The notes: generated from the letters alone by a model not told the origin. 64,000 nt of DNA from Symbiopectobacterium purcellii (GCF_019797845.1 NZ_CP081864.1:992001-1056000), one strand, 5' to 3'; positions 12,105 through 23,330 are shown, numbered from the stretch's first letter. Program-made: numbers and translations.

Positions 12105-12806
12105 ATGACAACATTGAGCTGTAAAGTGACATCCGTAGAGGCGATAACGGATACGGTTTATCGGGTACGTTTGTTGCCGGAAGCCCCTTTCTCTTTCCGT
12201 GCCGGTCAGTATTTGATGGTGGTAATGGATGAGCGTGATAAGCGCCCGTTCTCGATGGCCTCAACGCCGATGGAACAGCAGTTTATCGAACTGCACGTAG
12301 GGGCCTCAGAGCTGAACTTGTATGCGATGGCGGTGATGGATCGTATTCTGAAAGAGCGCGCTCTGACGGTGGATATCCCCCACGGTGAGGCCTGGCTGCG
12401 CGAAGAAAGCGATCGTCCGCTGATCCTGATTGCCGGCGGCACGGGGTTCTCTTATGCGCGTTCTATCTTGCTGACGGCGCTAGCGCATCAACCTGAGCGC
12501 GAGGTAGCGATCTACTGGGGTGGGCGGGAGATCAAGCACCTGTATGATTTGACCGAGCTACAGGCTCTGGCGAGCCAATACACGAATTTGCAGGTTATCC
12601 CTGTGGTTGAGCAACCGGAACAAGAGTGGAATGGCAGAACAGGTACGGTGCTCAGCGCGGTATTGCAGGATTACGGCACATTATCAGGCCATGATATCTA
12701 CATTGCCGGCCGCTTTGAAATGGCAAAAATTGCCCGCGAGCGCTTCTGTAACGAGCGTGGTGCATTGGTTGACCACCTGTATAGCGACGCCTTCTCCTTC
12801 ATTTGA
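12105..12806 (+). CDS. fre: NAD(P)H-flavin reductase Fre
   Basis: Fre reduces free flavins (riboflavin, FMN, FAD) with NAD(P)H and so supplies reduced flavin to other enzymes. It has 233 residues, the same as E. coli. The flavin-binding RPFSMASTP motif is near residue 46, and the pyridine nucleotide motif [13 protein letters not shown] is near 110. The C-terminal [12 protein letters not shown] is typical. It is preceded by an AGAGGGA ribosome binding site, 55 bases after ubiD. Confidence 0.96.
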   Translation: MTTLSCKVTSVEAITDTVYRVRLLPEAPFSFRAGQYLMVVMDERDKRPFSMASTPMEQQFIELHVGASELNLYAMAVMDRILKERALTVDIPHGEAWLREESDRPLILIAGGTGFSYARSILLTALAHQPEREVAIYWGGREIKHLYDLTELQALASQYTNLQVIPVVEQPEQEWNGRTGTVLSAVLQDYGTLSGHDIYIAGRFEMAKIARERFCNERGALVDHLYSDAFSFI

Positions 12807-12813
12807 GTGCCTT

Positions 12814-12864
12814 AAAAAACGTGCTGTTCCCGGCGGAGTTCATCAACGGGGGGGAACAGCACGT
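12814..12864 (-). terminator. Terminator for the talarate/galactarate dehydratase gene
   Basis: A 13-bp perfect inverted repeat ACGTGCTGTTCCC...GGGAACAGCACGT (12819-12831 and 12852-12864) is followed on the minus strand by TTTTT. It is oriented for the minus-strand gene to the right but also lies just after fre, so it may serve both. Confidence 0.75.
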
Positions 12865-12940
12865 GTGCTAAAGGTGCACCAAAGCATCTTACGTTGTGAC
12901 CCGGCAGACCCGCACGAGCCGCAACGGGATGCGCTACCGA

Positions 12941-14128
12941 TTACTTAAATTCACAGGTTTGTACCGTCCAGCGCCGCGCCTGCTCGCTGATGGTGAAGCC
13001 CAACCCCGGGCGGTCAGAGACCCACATCCGACCATCGCGCAGTTCAAGCTGCTCGTTAAACAGTGGGTTCAGCCATTCAAAGTGTTCCAGCCAAGGTTCG
13101 ATGGGGTAGGCCGCGGCGAGGTGCAGGTGCACTTCCATTGCGAAGTGCGGTGCCAGTTTCTTACCGTGTTTGGCCGCCAGATCCATGATTTTCAAAAACG
13201 GCGTCACGCCACCAACGCGTGGAGCGTCTGGCTGAACGAAATCGCAGGCATTGCCGAGGATCAGTTGCTCGTGTTCCCGGAAACTGGTTAGCATTTCGCC
13301 GGTAGCAATCGGGGTGTCCAGCGCCGTTGCCAGCGCCGCATGGCCCTCAACGTCATAGGCATCCAGCGGTTCTTCAATCCACACCAGGTTAAACGCCTCC
13401 ATTTTTCTGCCCATACGGATGGCCGTTTCACGATCCCATTGCTGGTTGGCATCGACCATTAACGGGAAGTCATCGCCCAGCGCCTGACGCACGGCGGTGA
13501 GGCGACGAATATCCTCTGCGGTATTCGGCTGGCCGACTTTGATTTTAATGCCGCCAATGCCATTTTCGCGGGAAATCACCACGTTTTTCAGCACCTGCTC
13601 AAGCGGCGTATGCAGGAAACCGCCCGAGGTGTTATAGCATTGCACCGAATCGCGGTGTGCACCCAGTAGCTTGGCCAGCGGTAATCTGGCGCGCTTGGCC
13701 TTCATGTCCCACAGCGCGATATCAATCGGGGAAATGGCTTGTACTGCCATACCGCTGCGCCCGACGGAAGCACCGGCCCACAGCAGTTTGGTATAAATCT
13801 TGTCGATATCGTTAGGGTCTTCGCCGAGCAGATTATCGGCAATCTCTTTGGCGTGTGCATAAATACCCTGACCCCCCGCGCGTTTGGAGTAGCTGAACCC
13901 TACGCCCTCGAAGCCATCCTGCGTGCGGATTTCAGCGAATATTATCGCGACTTCCGTCAATGGCTTTTGGCGTCCCGTTAACACCTTGGCATCACTTACG
14001 GGCGTTGCCAGTGGTAAAAAGGCTAAGGAGATCTTCACCTGTTCAATACGATCCCCGGTCTCTGCTGCGGTCGGGGTGTGTGCAGTTTTGGCGTAGCTTA
14101 CGGCATCTGAATTGGCGTGTAGGGTCAT
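12941..14128 (-). CDS. L-talarate/galactarate dehydratase (enolase superfamily)
   Basis: This sugar-acid dehydratase is very close along its whole length to the characterised Salmonella L-talarate/galactarate dehydratase (STM3697). It should turn L-talarate or galactarate into 5-keto-4-deoxy-glucarate. It has 395 residues. The enolase-superfamily catalytic features are all present: the KxK pair in GGIKIKVGQ (about 195-197), metal ligands in MVDANQQWD (about 226), WIEEPLDAYD (about 252) and ATGEML (about 278), and the general base His in HFAMEVHLHL (about 328). It is transcribed away from the LacI-family gene. No transporter is adjacent, unlike the Salmonella locus. Confidence 0.9.
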   Translation of the reverse strand: MTLHANSDAVSYAKTAHTPTAAETGDRIEQVKISLAFLPLATPVSDAKVLTGRQKPLTEVAIIFAEIRTQDGFEGVGFSYSKRAGGQGIYAHAKEIADNLLGEDPNDIDKIYTKLLWAGASVGRSGMAVQAISPIDIALWDMKAKRARLPLAKLLGAHRDSVQCYNTSGGFLHTPLEQVLKNVVISRENGIGGIKIKVGQPNTAEDIRRLTAVRQALGDDFPLMVDANQQWDRETAIRMGRKMEAFNLVWIEEPLDAYDVEGHAALATALDTPIATGEMLTSFREHEQLILGNACDFVQPDAPRVGGVTPFLKIMDLAAKHGKKLAPHFAMEVHLHLAAAYPIEPWLEHFEWLNPLFNEQLELRDGRMWVSDRPGLGFTISEQARRWTVQTCEFK

Positions 14129-14148
14129 GATGGCATCCTGAAATAAAA

Positions 14149-14162
14149 TGATTGCGCTAACA
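14149..14162. promoter_or_regulatory. LacI-family operator-like site 1
   Basis: TGATTGCGCTAACA is a 14-bp imperfect palindrome centred on GCGC. It lies 20 bases upstream of the dehydratase start, so occupancy would block that promoter. It is one of three matching sites in this intergenic region (see 14181 and 14303). Confidence 0.6.
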
Positions 14163-14180
14163 TTTTTAGATCGAACCTCT

Positions 14181-14194
14181 TGTTAGCGCTATTA
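14181..14194. promoter_or_regulatory. LacI-family operator-like site 2
   Basis: TGTTAGCGCTATTA shares the TGTTAGCGC half with site 1 in inverted orientation; the two halves form a perfect 9-bp inverted repeat across 14154-14189. Confidence 0.6.
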
Positions 14195-14302
14195 TCACGC
14201 GTTGTTTTTGTATAATGGATCACAAATTAAGCAGCATTGCTTTGTAATCTCCTGTGGAGTGTGAGGTGACCGTTGGTATTGGTGTCAATGATATGACTAA
14301 AA

Positions 14303-14316
14303 TGTTGGCGCAATCA
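14303..14316. promoter_or_regulatory. LacI-family operator-like site 3
   Basis: TGTTGGCGCAATCA differs from the reverse complement of site 1 at one base. It lies about 107 bases upstream of the regulator start and could mediate autoregulation or looping with sites 1 and 2. Confidence 0.55.
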
Positions 14317-14422
14317 TTTCATAATAAAGATCGTGCCAGTCGGGCGGGTGGGTGGAAAACCGTGCCACTATTCAGGATAATGCCAACGCCGGAAGTCTGA
14401 CCGTTGATAAGGAAACACGTCA

Positions 14423-15445
14423 TTGAAAAGCGATAAGCGCGCCAAGGGTAGCCAACCGCGTACACCCACACTTGAGGATGTCGCCAGAGCATCTGGGCTG
14501 TCGCCAATGACGGTAAGCCGTGCGTTGAACACCCCCAGGCTGGTGAAGGCCGCGACCATCGACAAGGTGATGGAAGCGGTGCGCATTACCGGCTATATCC
14601 CCAACCTGCTGGCTGGTGGGCTAGCCTCTCGTCGCAGCAAGCTTATTGCCGTGGTAGTGCCTCAGATCAACAACGCCATGTTTGTCGATACCATTCAGGC
14701 CATCAGCGATGAGCTGGATGCACGTGGCTATCATATGTTGCTCTGTGTAGCGGGATATTCCGATGAAACGGAGGCGGACATTGTGGCCACGTTATTGTCA
14801 CGTCGCCCTGACGGGGTGGTGTTGACGGGTATTCATCACACGCCAGAATTGCGCAAAATCATCCTCAATGCCCAGGTTCCAGTGGTCGAAATTTGGGATT
14901 TGACGCCAACGCCGCTGGATATGTTGATTGGCTTTTCCCATGAGAAGATTGGCTTTGCCGCAGGAGACTATCTGCTGGGTAAAGGCCATCGGCGTTTTGG
15001 TTTAATTTGGGCTGCGGATCGGCGTGCGGCGCAGCGAAAAAACGGTTTATATGATGCCTTAGCGCGCCAAACCGACTGCACGCTGAGTGAAGTCATCGTG
15101 CCGTTACCCGCCTCGATGGCGGCGGGGCGCACTGGGCTACGCCAGCTATTCGCGCAAGGTGAGCCGTTGGATGCGATAGTCTGTAGCTCTGATACCCTGG
15201 CGCAGGGCGCGATCATGGAAGCGACGGCGCAAGGCGTAGCGGTGCCGCAGCAACTGGCCGTTATGGGATTTGGTGATCTGGCGTTTGCGGCGCACAACGT
15301 ACCATCGATTTCGACGCTGGGCGTCGACAGCTGGAAGATGGGCAAAGAGGCTGCCACGCTGCTTGCTGACAAGATTGAAGGAAAAAGCACGGAAAGCCCG
15401 ATTATCGATATCGGTTTTACCTTGATTGAGCGCGATTCCGCCTAG
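14423..15445 (+). CDS. LacI-family transcriptional regulator (GntR-like subgroup)
   Basis: This is a LacI-type repressor of 340 residues. The start is a TTG with AAGGA about 10 bases upstream. The helix-turn-helix is at residues 15-36 (TLEDVARASGLSPMTVSRAL), followed by the hinge LAGGLASRRSKLIAVVVPQ and a periplasmic-binding-protein-like effector domain. By sequence it resembles gluconate-type repressors. The divergent arrangement with the galactarate/talarate dehydratase and three operator-like palindromes between them suggest it controls that gene, with a sugar acid as inducer (inference). Confidence 0.88.
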   Translation: MKSDKRAKGSQPRTPTLEDVARASGLSPMTVSRALNTPRLVKAATIDKVMEAVRITGYIPNLLAGGLASRRSKLIAVVVPQINNAMFVDTIQAISDELDARGYHMLLCVAGYSDETEADIVATLLSRRPDGVVLTGIHHTPELRKIILNAQVPVVEIWDLTPTPLDMLIGFSHEKIGFAAGDYLLGKGHRRFGLIWAADRRAAQRKNGLYDALARQTDCTLSEVIVPLPASMAAGRTGLRQLFAQGEPLDAIVCSSDTLAQGAIMEATAQGVAVPQQLAVMGFGDLAFAAHNVPSISTLGVDSWKMGKEAATLLADKIEGKSTESPIIDIGFTLIERDSA

Positions 15446-15447
15446 TG

Positions 15448-15502
15448 AATGTGCTACGCGCCACGCCGGAGAGATAACCGCTCCGACGGGCGCGTTGGCA
15501 CA

Positions 15503-15504
<2 letters not shown>
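15448..15504. terminator. Bidirectional hairpin between the LacI-type gene and fadA
   Basis: Two 24-base arms (15448-15471 and 15481-15504) form a nearly perfect inverted repeat with a 9-base loop, between two convergent genes. The right arm runs into the fadA stop codon. There is no long T-run, so termination may be through stem stability or readthrough blocking. Confidence 0.65.
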
Positions 15505-16665
<1,161 letters not shown>

Positions 16666-16685
16666 ATTCTGTGACCTCATGCCGA

Positions 16686-18866
16686 TTAACCGAGAGAGAT
16701 ACCCGCGTGCGGTGCCGCTGGGGGATAATAGCTGTCGTTACGTTCTGCCAACTGGCGCAGGCCATCTGGGATCTGATATATCGCGCCGAGGGATCCCAGG
16801 GCGTTGGCCTGTAGCGCATAGTCGCGGCTGCCCAGCGTATCGAGATAGCGGCAGGCACCGCCGTGGAACGGCGGGAACCCCAGCCCATACACCAACGCCA
16901 TATCGGCTTCTGCGGGGCTGGCGACAATGCCTTCTTCCAGACAGCGGGCGACTTCGTTGACCATCGGGATCATCATGCGGGCGATAATCTCTTGTGCGGT
17001 AAAGGGGCGACTGTCATTGGCGACCTCTGACAGCAGCGCATCGACGCTTTTATCCTGTTCTTTTACCGGCTTGCCCTTCTTATCGGGCGTATAACGGTAG
17101 AACCCTTGTCCGTTTTTCTGACCGTAGCGCTGCTGTTCGAACAGCACATCAATAGCGTCGCGTGCGGTTTTCTGCATACGCTGTGGGAAACCCTGCGCCA
17201 TAACCGCCTGGGCATGGTGAGCGGTATCGATACCGACCACGTCCAGCAAGTACGCCGGTCCCATCGGCCAGCCGAACTGCTTCTCCATCACGCTGTCTAT
17301 CTGGCGGAAGTCAGCGCCATCGCGCAGCAGCAAGCTGAAGGCGGCAAAGTAGGGGAACAGCACGCGGTTGACGAAAAAGCCGGGGCAATCGTTCACCACG
17401 ACAGGGGTCTTGCCCATCCTGCTGGCGTAGGCCACCACGCGTGCGATAGTGTCGTCGCTGGTTTGCGGACCACGGATGATTTCCACCAGTGGCATACGGT
17501 GCACCGGATTAAAGAAGTGCATGCCGCAGAAACGCTCAGGATGTTGCAGGGCTTTTGCCAGCAATGCGATGGGGATCGTCGACGTATTGGAGGCCAGAAT
17601 GGCGTTTTCGCCAAGGTGCGTTTCCGTTTGCGCCAGTACTTCTCCCTTCACCTTGGGGTTTTCCACCACCGCTTCCACCACGATATCGATATCTGCAAAG
17701 CGGCCATAATCAAGCGTTGGTTGAATGTGGCTCAGAATATTCGCCATTTTCAAACCGTCCAGCTTGCCGCGCGTCAACTGGCCGTTGAGCAATTTCGCGG
17801 CCTCTGCCATGCCCAGTGCCAGCGCTTTATCGTTGATGTCTTTCATCACAATCGGCACGCCCTTGTAGGCAGACTGGTAGGCAATGCCGCCACCCATAAT
17901 GCCCGCACCCAGCACGGCGGCCTGCTGCGGTACGGATACCGCACCTGACAGTTTCTTCGCTTTGCCTTTAACATACTGATCGTTTAGAAAAATACCGACC
18001 AGAGCACGTGCTGCTGACGTTGCAGTAAGCGTCACAAAATTCTGTGTCTCGATGCGCAATGCATCATTGCGCGTCATCCCCGCTGCGGCTTCAACGGTTT
18101 TGACTGCGGTCAGGGGAGCGGGATAATGTTTACCGGCGGTTTGCGCTACCATCGCTTTGGCCATGGTAAAGCTCATTGCTGCTTCTATCGCATTGAGCTT
18201 GAGCGGTTCCCGTTTGGGTTTACGGTAGGACAACCAGTCAATTTGACCAGAAATGGCCTGACGGAGAACGTCTGCTCCCGCCGCCGCCAGTTTTTCATCA
18301 GGCACCACTGCTTGAACCAGACCGATTTTCAACGCCTCTGACGCATTGATGTCTTTTCCTGCGGCAATGATTTCCAGCGCGCTGTCGGCGCCCAACAGGC
18401 GCGGCAGGCGAACCGAGCCGCCAAAGCCGGGCATGATACCGAGTTTGACTTCTGGCAGACCGATGCGCGTGGACGGTGTGACGATACGGATATCCACCGC
18501 CAGGGCACATTCACAGCCGCCGCCAAGGGCATAGCCGTTGATGGCGGCAACCGTCGGCACCGGCAGATCTTCAAGACGGTTGAAGATACGGTTGGCCTGT
18601 TCTAACCAGGTCTGGAGATGCTCGCGCGGTGCAGCGAACAGTGACAAGAATTCGGTAATATCAGCGCCGACGATAAATGCCGGTTTGTCCGAGCGCAGCA
18701 GCAGGCCTTGCAAGCCTTCCAACTGCTCAAGCACGGTCAACGCATTGCCCAGGCTGGCAACGGTTTTGGTATCCAGGGTATTCACCGAGCCGGGAGAGGC
18801 AAAGACCAGCTCCGCGATCCCTTCCTCCAGCCAGCGCACGTAGAGCGTTTCACTTTGATAAAGCAT
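16686..18866 (-). CDS. fadB: Fatty acid oxidation complex subunit alpha FadB
   Basis: FadB is the multifunctional subunit of beta-oxidation: enoyl-CoA hydratase/isomerase (residues 1-190) plus L-3-hydroxyacyl-CoA dehydrogenase (310-720). It has 726 residues against 729 in E. coli. The hydratase core includes GADITEF and [13 protein letters not shown] with the catalytic Glu region. The NAD-binding loop [14 protein letters not shown] is near 320, and the dehydrogenase signature [14 protein letters not shown] contains the catalytic His. It leads the fadBA operon and carries a FadR site in its promoter. The gene is intact although its partner fadA is broken. Confidence 0.97.
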   Translation of the reverse strand: MLYQSETLYVRWLEEGIAELVFASPGSVNTLDTKTVASLGNALTVLEQLEGLQGLLLRSDKPAFIVGADITEFLSLFAAPREHLQTWLEQANRIFNRLEDLPVPTVAAINGYALGGGCECALAVDIRIVTPSTRIGLPEVKLGIMPGFGGSVRLPRLLGADSALEIIAAGKDINASEALKIGLVQAVVPDEKLAAAGADVLRQAISGQIDWLSYRKPKREPLKLNAIEAAMSFTMAKAMVAQTAGKHYPAPLTAVKTVEAAAGMTRNDALRIETQNFVTLTATSAARALVGIFLNDQYVKGKAKKLSGAVSVPQQAAVLGAGIMGGGIAYQSAYKGVPIVMKDINDKALALGMAEAAKLLNGQLTRGKLDGLKMANILSHIQPTLDYGRFADIDIVVEAVVENPKVKGEVLAQTETHLGENAILASNTSTIPIALLAKALQHPERFCGMHFFNPVHRMPLVEIIRGPQTSDDTIARVVAYASRMGKTPVVVNDCPGFFVNRVLFPYFAAFSLLLRDGADFRQIDSVMEKQFGWPMGPAYLLDVVGIDTAHHAQAVMAQGFPQRMQKTARDAIDVLFEQQRYGQKNGQGFYRYTPDKKGKPVKEQDKSVDALLSEVANDSRPFTAQEIIARMMIPMVNEVARCLEEGIVASPAEADMALVYGLGFPPFHGGACRYLDTLGSRDYALQANALGSLGAIYQIPDGLRQLAERNDSYYPPAAPHAGISLG

Positions 18867-18891
18867 AGCGATCTCCAGAAACCGTATAATG

Positions 18892-18908
18892 ATCTGGTAC
18901 GACCAGAT
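18892..18908. promoter_or_regulatory. FadR operator of fadBA
   Basis: ATCTGGTACGACCAGAT is the classic 17-bp FadR palindrome. It lies 26 bases upstream of the fadB start, implying repression of fadBA by FadR until long-chain acyl-CoA binds. Confidence 0.92.
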
Positions 18909-19049
18909 GAGTGGATTGTGGTCGAATGTTAAATAAATGCAAATAAAAGATTAATTATTTGCCATTTCGATCACAAAGCGCTCGCCGCTACCCTCCTGCG
19001 ATCACTGTGATACACTGAGCGTATCTTGCTGTGGTTAATGAGGATCTTC

Positions 19050-20381
19050 ATGGAAAAGCTGGCATCTTTGTTCCACCAGCATCTGGCGACGATGCAACAG
19101 CACGCGCAACACGTACTGACGCAGCATCAGCTCGATGCGGTGTTAATTCATTCCGGGGAGCCCCTGACGCGTTTTCTGGACGATCAGGAATATCCCTTCA
19201 AGGTTAACCCCCAGTTCAAAGCCTGGGTTCCGGTGACCCACGTGCCCCATTGCTGGCTGTGGGTGGATGGGGTTAACAAACCCCGTCTGTGGTTCTATTC
19301 TCCGGTCGATTACTGGAATAACGTTGCGCCCTTGCCGGAGAGTTTCTGGACCAAAGACATCGACGTGAATGTGCTGCGTAACGCAGACGAGATTGGTGCG
19401 CTGCTGCCAGCGGCGCGCGAGCGTGTGGCTTATCTGGGCTATGTGCCTGAACGTGCGCTGTCTCTGGGCATTGCCCCGCAACATATCAACCCGAAGGCCG
19501 TACTCGATTACCTGCACTACCATCGGGCCTATAAAACCGATTACGAACTGTTCTGTATGCGTGAAGCGCAGAAAACGGCGGTGGTCGGGCACCGTGCCGC
19601 GCATGAAGCTTTTCTGTCTGGCATGAGCGAGTTCGATATCAATCAGGCCTATCTGACCGCGACAGGTCATCGGGATACCGATGTGCCGTATGACAATATC
19701 GTCGCGCTCAATGAGCACTCCGCGGTGCTGCACTATACCCAGTTGGAACAGCGGGTGCCGTCAGAGGTCCGCAGCTTCCTGATTGACGCAGGTGCGGAAT
19801 ATCATGGCTATGCTGCCGATTTGACCCGTACTTATGCCGCGCAAAGCGATCACCTGTTTGCGCAGCTCATCAAGGATTTGAATCAGGAACAGCAGGCGCT
19901 GATTGAGTCAATGCAGGTTGGCGTGCGCTATACCGACTACCATATTCAGATGCATCAGCGCGTGGCAAAACTGCTGCACCGTCATCACCTGGTGCAAGGG
20001 ATGAGCGAAGAGGCGATGGTGGCGAGCGGGTTGACCGGGGTCTTTTTGCCACACGGATTGGGCCACCCGCTAGGCTTGCAGGTGCACGATGTGGGCGGTT
20101 TTATGCAGGACGAGCACGGCACGCATCTGGCCGCGCCAGACGCCCATCCCTACCTGCGCTGCACCCGTGTTATGCAACCTCGCATGGTGCTGACCATTGA
20201 GCCGGGTATCTATTTTATCGAATCGTTGCTGGCGCCGTGGCGCGGTGGGCAATACAGCCAGCATATTGATTGGAAAAAGATCGACATGTTGAAACCGTTT
20301 GGTGGGATTCGCATCGAAGACAATATCGTGTTCCATGAGAAACGCGTTGAAAACATGACGCGGGATCTGAATCTCGCCTGA
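19050..20381 (+). CDS. pepQ: Xaa-Pro dipeptidase PepQ
   Basis: PepQ is a cytoplasmic Mn-dependent prolidase cleaving X-Pro dipeptides. The ATG at 19050 ([11 protein letters not shown], behind GAGGA) gives 443 residues, the same as E. coli; an upstream in-frame ATG at 19026 would add 8 residues. The pita-bread metal ligands are present in [40 protein letters not shown] and [10 protein letters not shown]. Its stop overlaps the yigZ start (TGATG). Confidence 0.97.
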   Translation: MEKLASLFHQHLATMQQHAQHVLTQHQLDAVLIHSGEPLTRFLDDQEYPFKVNPQFKAWVPVTHVPHCWLWVDGVNKPRLWFYSPVDYWNNVAPLPESFWTKDIDVNVLRNADEIGALLPAARERVAYLGYVPERALSLGIAPQHINPKAVLDYLHYHRAYKTDYELFCMREAQKTAVVGHRAAHEAFLSGMSEFDINQAYLTATGHRDTDVPYDNIVALNEHSAVLHYTQLEQRVPSEVRSFLIDAGAEYHGYAADLTRTYAAQSDHLFAQLIKDLNQEQQALIESMQVGVRYTDYHIQMHQRVAKLLHRHHLVQGMSEEAMVASGLTGVFLPHGLGHPLGLQVHDVGGFMQDEHGTHLAAPDAHPYLRCTRVMQPRMVLTIEPGIYFIESLLAPWRGGQYSQHIDWKKIDMLKPFGGIRIEDNIVFHEKRVENMTRDLNLA

Positions 20382-20989
20382 TGCAACGTTATAAGATCCC
20401 TGCGAGCGAAGTCAGCGTCAGCGAAGAGATAAAAAAGAGCCGCTTTATCACGCTGTTGGCACCGACTGACGGCGTAGCGGCGGCCAAGGCCTATGTGCAG
20501 CAGGTGCGCGAACGGTATTCCGATGCCGGGCACCACTGCTGGGCCTTTGTCGCCGGGGCACCGGATGATTCGCAACAGCTTGGCTTTTCCGATGACGGTG
20601 AGCCCTCTGGCACGGCGGGAAAACCCATGCTGGCGCAGTTGATGGGGAGCGGAATCGGTGAGATAACCGCTGTCTCGGTGCGTTACTATGGCGGCATTCC
20701 GTTAGGTACCGGGGGATTGGTCAAGGCGTATGGCGGTGGTGTCCAGCACGCATTGAAGCAGGTGGAAACGCTGGAAAAAGTGCTGCGCACCGCGTATCGA
20801 CTACAATGCGACTATACCTTACATGCGCCCGTCAGCGCGTTGATTCGGCAAATGGGCGGTGAAGTGAATCACTGCGATTATGGTGCAGAAGTGACGTTGC
20901 AGGTGGCGATCCCAGACAGTGCTTATCACGAGACGGTGCGCCGTTTGCGCGATATAAGCAGGGGAACGTTGCAAATATCCATTATATGA
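20381..20989 (+). CDS. yigZ: IMPACT family protein YigZ
   Basis: This is a conserved protein of the IMPACT/UPF0029 family (202 residues; E. coli YigZ 204) with an N-terminal ribosome-type fold and a C-terminal elongation-factor-like domain. Signatures are KKSRFITLLAPTD, GHHCWAFVAG, FSDDGEPSGTAGKPML and VRYYGGIPLGTGGLVKAY. The mammalian homologue inhibits Gcn2 activation; the bacterial role is not settled. It is translationally coupled to pepQ. Confidence 0.94.
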   Translation: MQRYKIPASEVSVSEEIKKSRFITLLAPTDGVAAAKAYVQQVRERYSDAGHHCWAFVAGAPDDSQQLGFSDDGEPSGTAGKPMLAQLMGSGIGEITAVSVRYYGGIPLGTGGLVKAYGGGVQHALKQVETLEKVLRTAYRLQCDYTLHAPVSALIRQMGGEVNHCDYGAEVTLQVAIPDSAYHETVRRLRDISRGTLQISII

Positions 20990-21033
20990 TAATAATTCAG
21001 CGCTGTTTGATGACTCGTTAAGGATGTTTCTCC

Positions 21034-22485
21034 ATGCACCTGCGCGCCATTACCCGCATTGTAGGGTTACTGGTTATTCTGTTTTCCGGGACCATGTTTA
21101 TCCCTGGCCTGGTTGCTCTGATTTATCGTGACGGCGCAGGGCGGGCATTCACGCAAACCTTTCTGGTGGCCCTGTTTATCGGCAGCGCGCTCTGGTTCCC
21201 CAATCGTAAACACAAGCATGAGTTGGCCTCGCGCGAAGGTTTCTTGATTGTGGTGCTGTTTTGGACCGTACTGGGTAGCGTAGGGGCATTGCCATTTATC
21301 TTCTCTGAACATCCAAACCTTAGCGTCACCGATGCGTTTTTCGAATCGTTCTCCGGCTTAACCACCACGGGCGCGACCACGCTGGTCGGGTTGGATTCAT
21401 TGCCAAAAGCCATTCTGTTCTATCGGCAGATGTTGCAGTGGTTCGGCGGGATGGGGATCATCGTATTGGCGGTAGCGATTCTGCCTATCCTCGGCGTTGG
21501 GGGCATGCAACTCTATCGCGCTGAGATGCCGGGGCCGTTGAAAGATAATAAAATGCGGCCGCGCATCGCGGAGACTGCGAAAACGTTATGGATGATCTAT
21601 GTGCTGCTTACCGTGGCCTGTGCGCTAGCGCTGTGGTTGGCGGGAATGTCACTGTTTGATGCTATCGGACACAGCTTTTCCACCATTGCCATCGGCGGCT
21701 TTTCGACCCATGATGCCAGCATCGGTTATTTCAACAACCCCACTATTAATACCATCATCGCGGTGTTTCTGCTGATTTCCGGCTGTAATTACGGCTTGCA
21801 CTTTGCCATGTTGAGCGGCAGAAGCCTTAAAGTATACGGGCGCGATCCGGAATTTCGCATGTTCATCTTCGTTCAGATGTCGCTGGTGGCGGTGTGCACG
21901 CTGGTGCTGTGGTTCCATAATGTTTACGACAGCGGTATCCAGACGCTGAATCAGGCGTTTTTCCAGGTGGTATCGATGGCGACTACTGCGGGGTTTACCA
22001 CCAGCAGCTTTGCCGCCTGGCCGCTATTTCTGCCTGTCTTACTGCTGTGCTCTGCCTTTATCGGTGGATGCGCGGGCTCGACGGGCGGCGGGTTAAAAGT
22101 GATTCGCATCCTGCTGTTGTTCTTGCAAGGACACCGCGAGCTCAAACGATTGGTGCACCCTAATGCGGTCTATACCATCAAACTTGGACGTCGTGCGTTA
22201 CCGGAGCGGATCCTCGAGGCGGTATGGGGCTTTTTCTCCGCCTATGCATTGGTGTTTATTGTCAGCATGCTGGCGGTGATAGCCACCGGTGTGGATGATT
22301 TTTCTGCATTTGCCGCTGTCACGGCGACGTTAAACAATCTGGGGTCGGGATTGGGTGTTGTGGCCGATAACTTCACCACCATGAATGACGCAGCGAAATG
22401 GATTCTGATTTCAACCATGCTGTTCGGGCGTCTTGAGGTGTTTACCTTGCTGGTGTTGTTTACGCCTACGTTCTGGCGCGCATAA
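21034..22485 (+). CDS. trkH: Trk potassium uptake system protein TrkH
   Basis: TrkH is the K+-translocating membrane subunit of the Trk system, working with TrkA and TrkE. It has 483 residues, the same as E. coli. The four-repeat pore architecture is visible as selectivity-filter loops each with a conserved Gly: TTTGATTL, TIAIGGFSTHD, TTAGFTTSS and NNLGSGLG. The synteny yigZ-trkH-hemG-rrn is that of the E. coli rrnA region. Confidence 0.96.
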   Translation: MHLRAITRIVGLLVILFSGTMFIPGLVALIYRDGAGRAFTQTFLVALFIGSALWFPNRKHKHELASREGFLIVVLFWTVLGSVGALPFIFSEHPNLSVTDAFFESFSGLTTTGATTLVGLDSLPKAILFYRQMLQWFGGMGIIVLAVAILPILGVGGMQLYRAEMPGPLKDNKMRPRIAETAKTLWMIYVLLTVACALALWLAGMSLFDAIGHSFSTIAIGGFSTHDASIGYFNNPTINTIIAVFLLISGCNYGLHFAMLSGRSLKVYGRDPEFRMFIFVQMSLVAVCTLVLWFHNVYDSGIQTLNQAFFQVVSMATTAGFTTSSFAAWPLFLPVLLLCSAFIGGCAGSTGGGLKVIRILLLFLQGHRELKRLVHPNAVYTIKLGRRALPERILEAVWGFFSAYALVFIVSMLAVIATGVDDFSAFAAVTATLNNLGSGLGVVADNFTTMNDAAKWILISTMLFGRLEVFTLLVLFTPTFWRA

Positions 22486-22516
22486 CTTCAAACAAAAAGC
22501 CAAAGAGCCATGTCCT

Positions 22517-23056
22517 ATGAAAGCGTTGATACTTTTTTCCAGTAAGGATGGTCAAACCAAGGCTATCGCCTCTTATATCGCGACAGTGCTAAAGGGGAAG
22601 GTCGAGTGCGATGTGGTGAACATCACAGCCGCTGACAACATTGAGCCTGCGCACTACGATCGCATTCTGATCGGTGCTTCGGTACGTTACGGTCATTTCC
22701 AGCCGGAGGTTTATGCTTTTATTAAGCAGCACCTGGGGGAATTGCAGCGTCTGCCAAATGCGTTCTTCTCTGTGAATCTGACTGCACGTAAGCCAGAAAA
22801 GCGCACGGCACAAACCAATCCCTATACCAGGAAGTTTTTGCTGCGCTCCCCGTGGCAGCCAGCCTTGTGCGGTGTGTTTGCCGGTGCACTGCGCTATCCA
22901 CGCTATGGCTGGCTCGACCGGGTGATGATTCAGCTTATTATGCGAATGACCGGTGGTGAGACGGACAGCAGTAAAGAGATTGAATACACCGATTGGCAAC
23001 AGGTTGAGCATTTCGCCTATGAATTTGCTCAGCTTGGTGCAAAAAAACGCGTTTAA
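22517..23056 (+). CDS. hemG: Menaquinone-dependent protoporphyrinogen IX dehydrogenase HemG
   Basis: HemG is a flavodoxin-like protein that oxidises protoporphyrinogen IX to protoporphyrin IX, passing electrons to respiratory quinones. The ATG at 22517 (MKALILFSSKDGQTKAIA) gives 179 residues (E. coli 181). The FMN phosphate loop is residues 7-18 (LFSSKDGQTKAI). The HemG-specific insert loop is around residues 105-150, and MRMTGGETD is conserved. An ATG at 22433 in the same frame lies inside trkH and is not the start. It is 31 bases after trkH. Confidence 0.95.
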   Translation: MKALILFSSKDGQTKAIASYIATVLKGKVECDVVNITAADNIEPAHYDRILIGASVRYGHFQPEVYAFIKQHLGELQRLPNAFFSVNLTARKPEKRTAQTNPYTRKFLLRSPWQPALCGVFAGALRYPRYGWLDRVMIQLIMRMTGGETDSSKEIEYTDWQQVEHFAYEFAQLGAKKRV

Positions 23057-23119
23057 TGCTGATGTTTAGTACGCTCCGCCGAAAAAACACGCATTCAGAA
23101 ATAAAATTGAAATTAGCCC

Positions 23120-23147
23120 TTGTCAGGGCGCGAGAAGTGTCTATACT
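23120..23147 (+). promoter_or_regulatory. rrn promoter P1
   Basis: TTGTCA (-35) and TATACT (-10) with a 16-base spacer, followed by the GC-rich discriminator GCGCCTCCA typical of stringently controlled rRNA promoters. An A/T-rich stretch just upstream (23099-23116) would fit an UP element. Confidence 0.85.
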
Positions 23148-23239
23148 GCGCCTCCACTGACACGGCAACAGCGACACGCGGTTGTGGTAACAGTAAGAAG
23201 TAAAACAGGAAAGCCGAACGCGAAATTGAAAAATTAACG

Positions 23240-23267
23240 TTGACTTTTCAGCGGTGCAGCGTAATAT
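23240..23267 (+). promoter_or_regulatory. rrn promoter P2
   Basis: TTGACT (-35) and TAATAT (-10) with a 16-base spacer and a C-rich discriminator (ACGCCTCCCG). It lies about 120 bases after P1, the usual tandem arrangement. Confidence 0.85.
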
Positions 23268-23297
23268 ACGCCTCCCGCGCCACGGTTGATGTGGCAA

Positions 23298-23330
23298 CGC
23301 TCTTTAACAATTAATCAGACAATCTGTGTG
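23298..23330 (+). promoter_or_regulatory. rrn leader boxA and 16S RNase III stem (5' arm)
   Basis: CGCTCTTTAACA (23298-23309) is the antitermination boxA. TCAGACAATCTGTGTG (23315-23330) is perfectly complementary over 16 bases to 25040-25055 after the 16S gene, forming the processing stem. The rest of 23057-23469 holds the leader and no gene. Confidence 0.85.

Noticed and set aside
17106..17948. Open frame of 280 codons antisense to fadB
   Set aside because: It mirrors conserved fadB coding sequence, with no start signal or family match.
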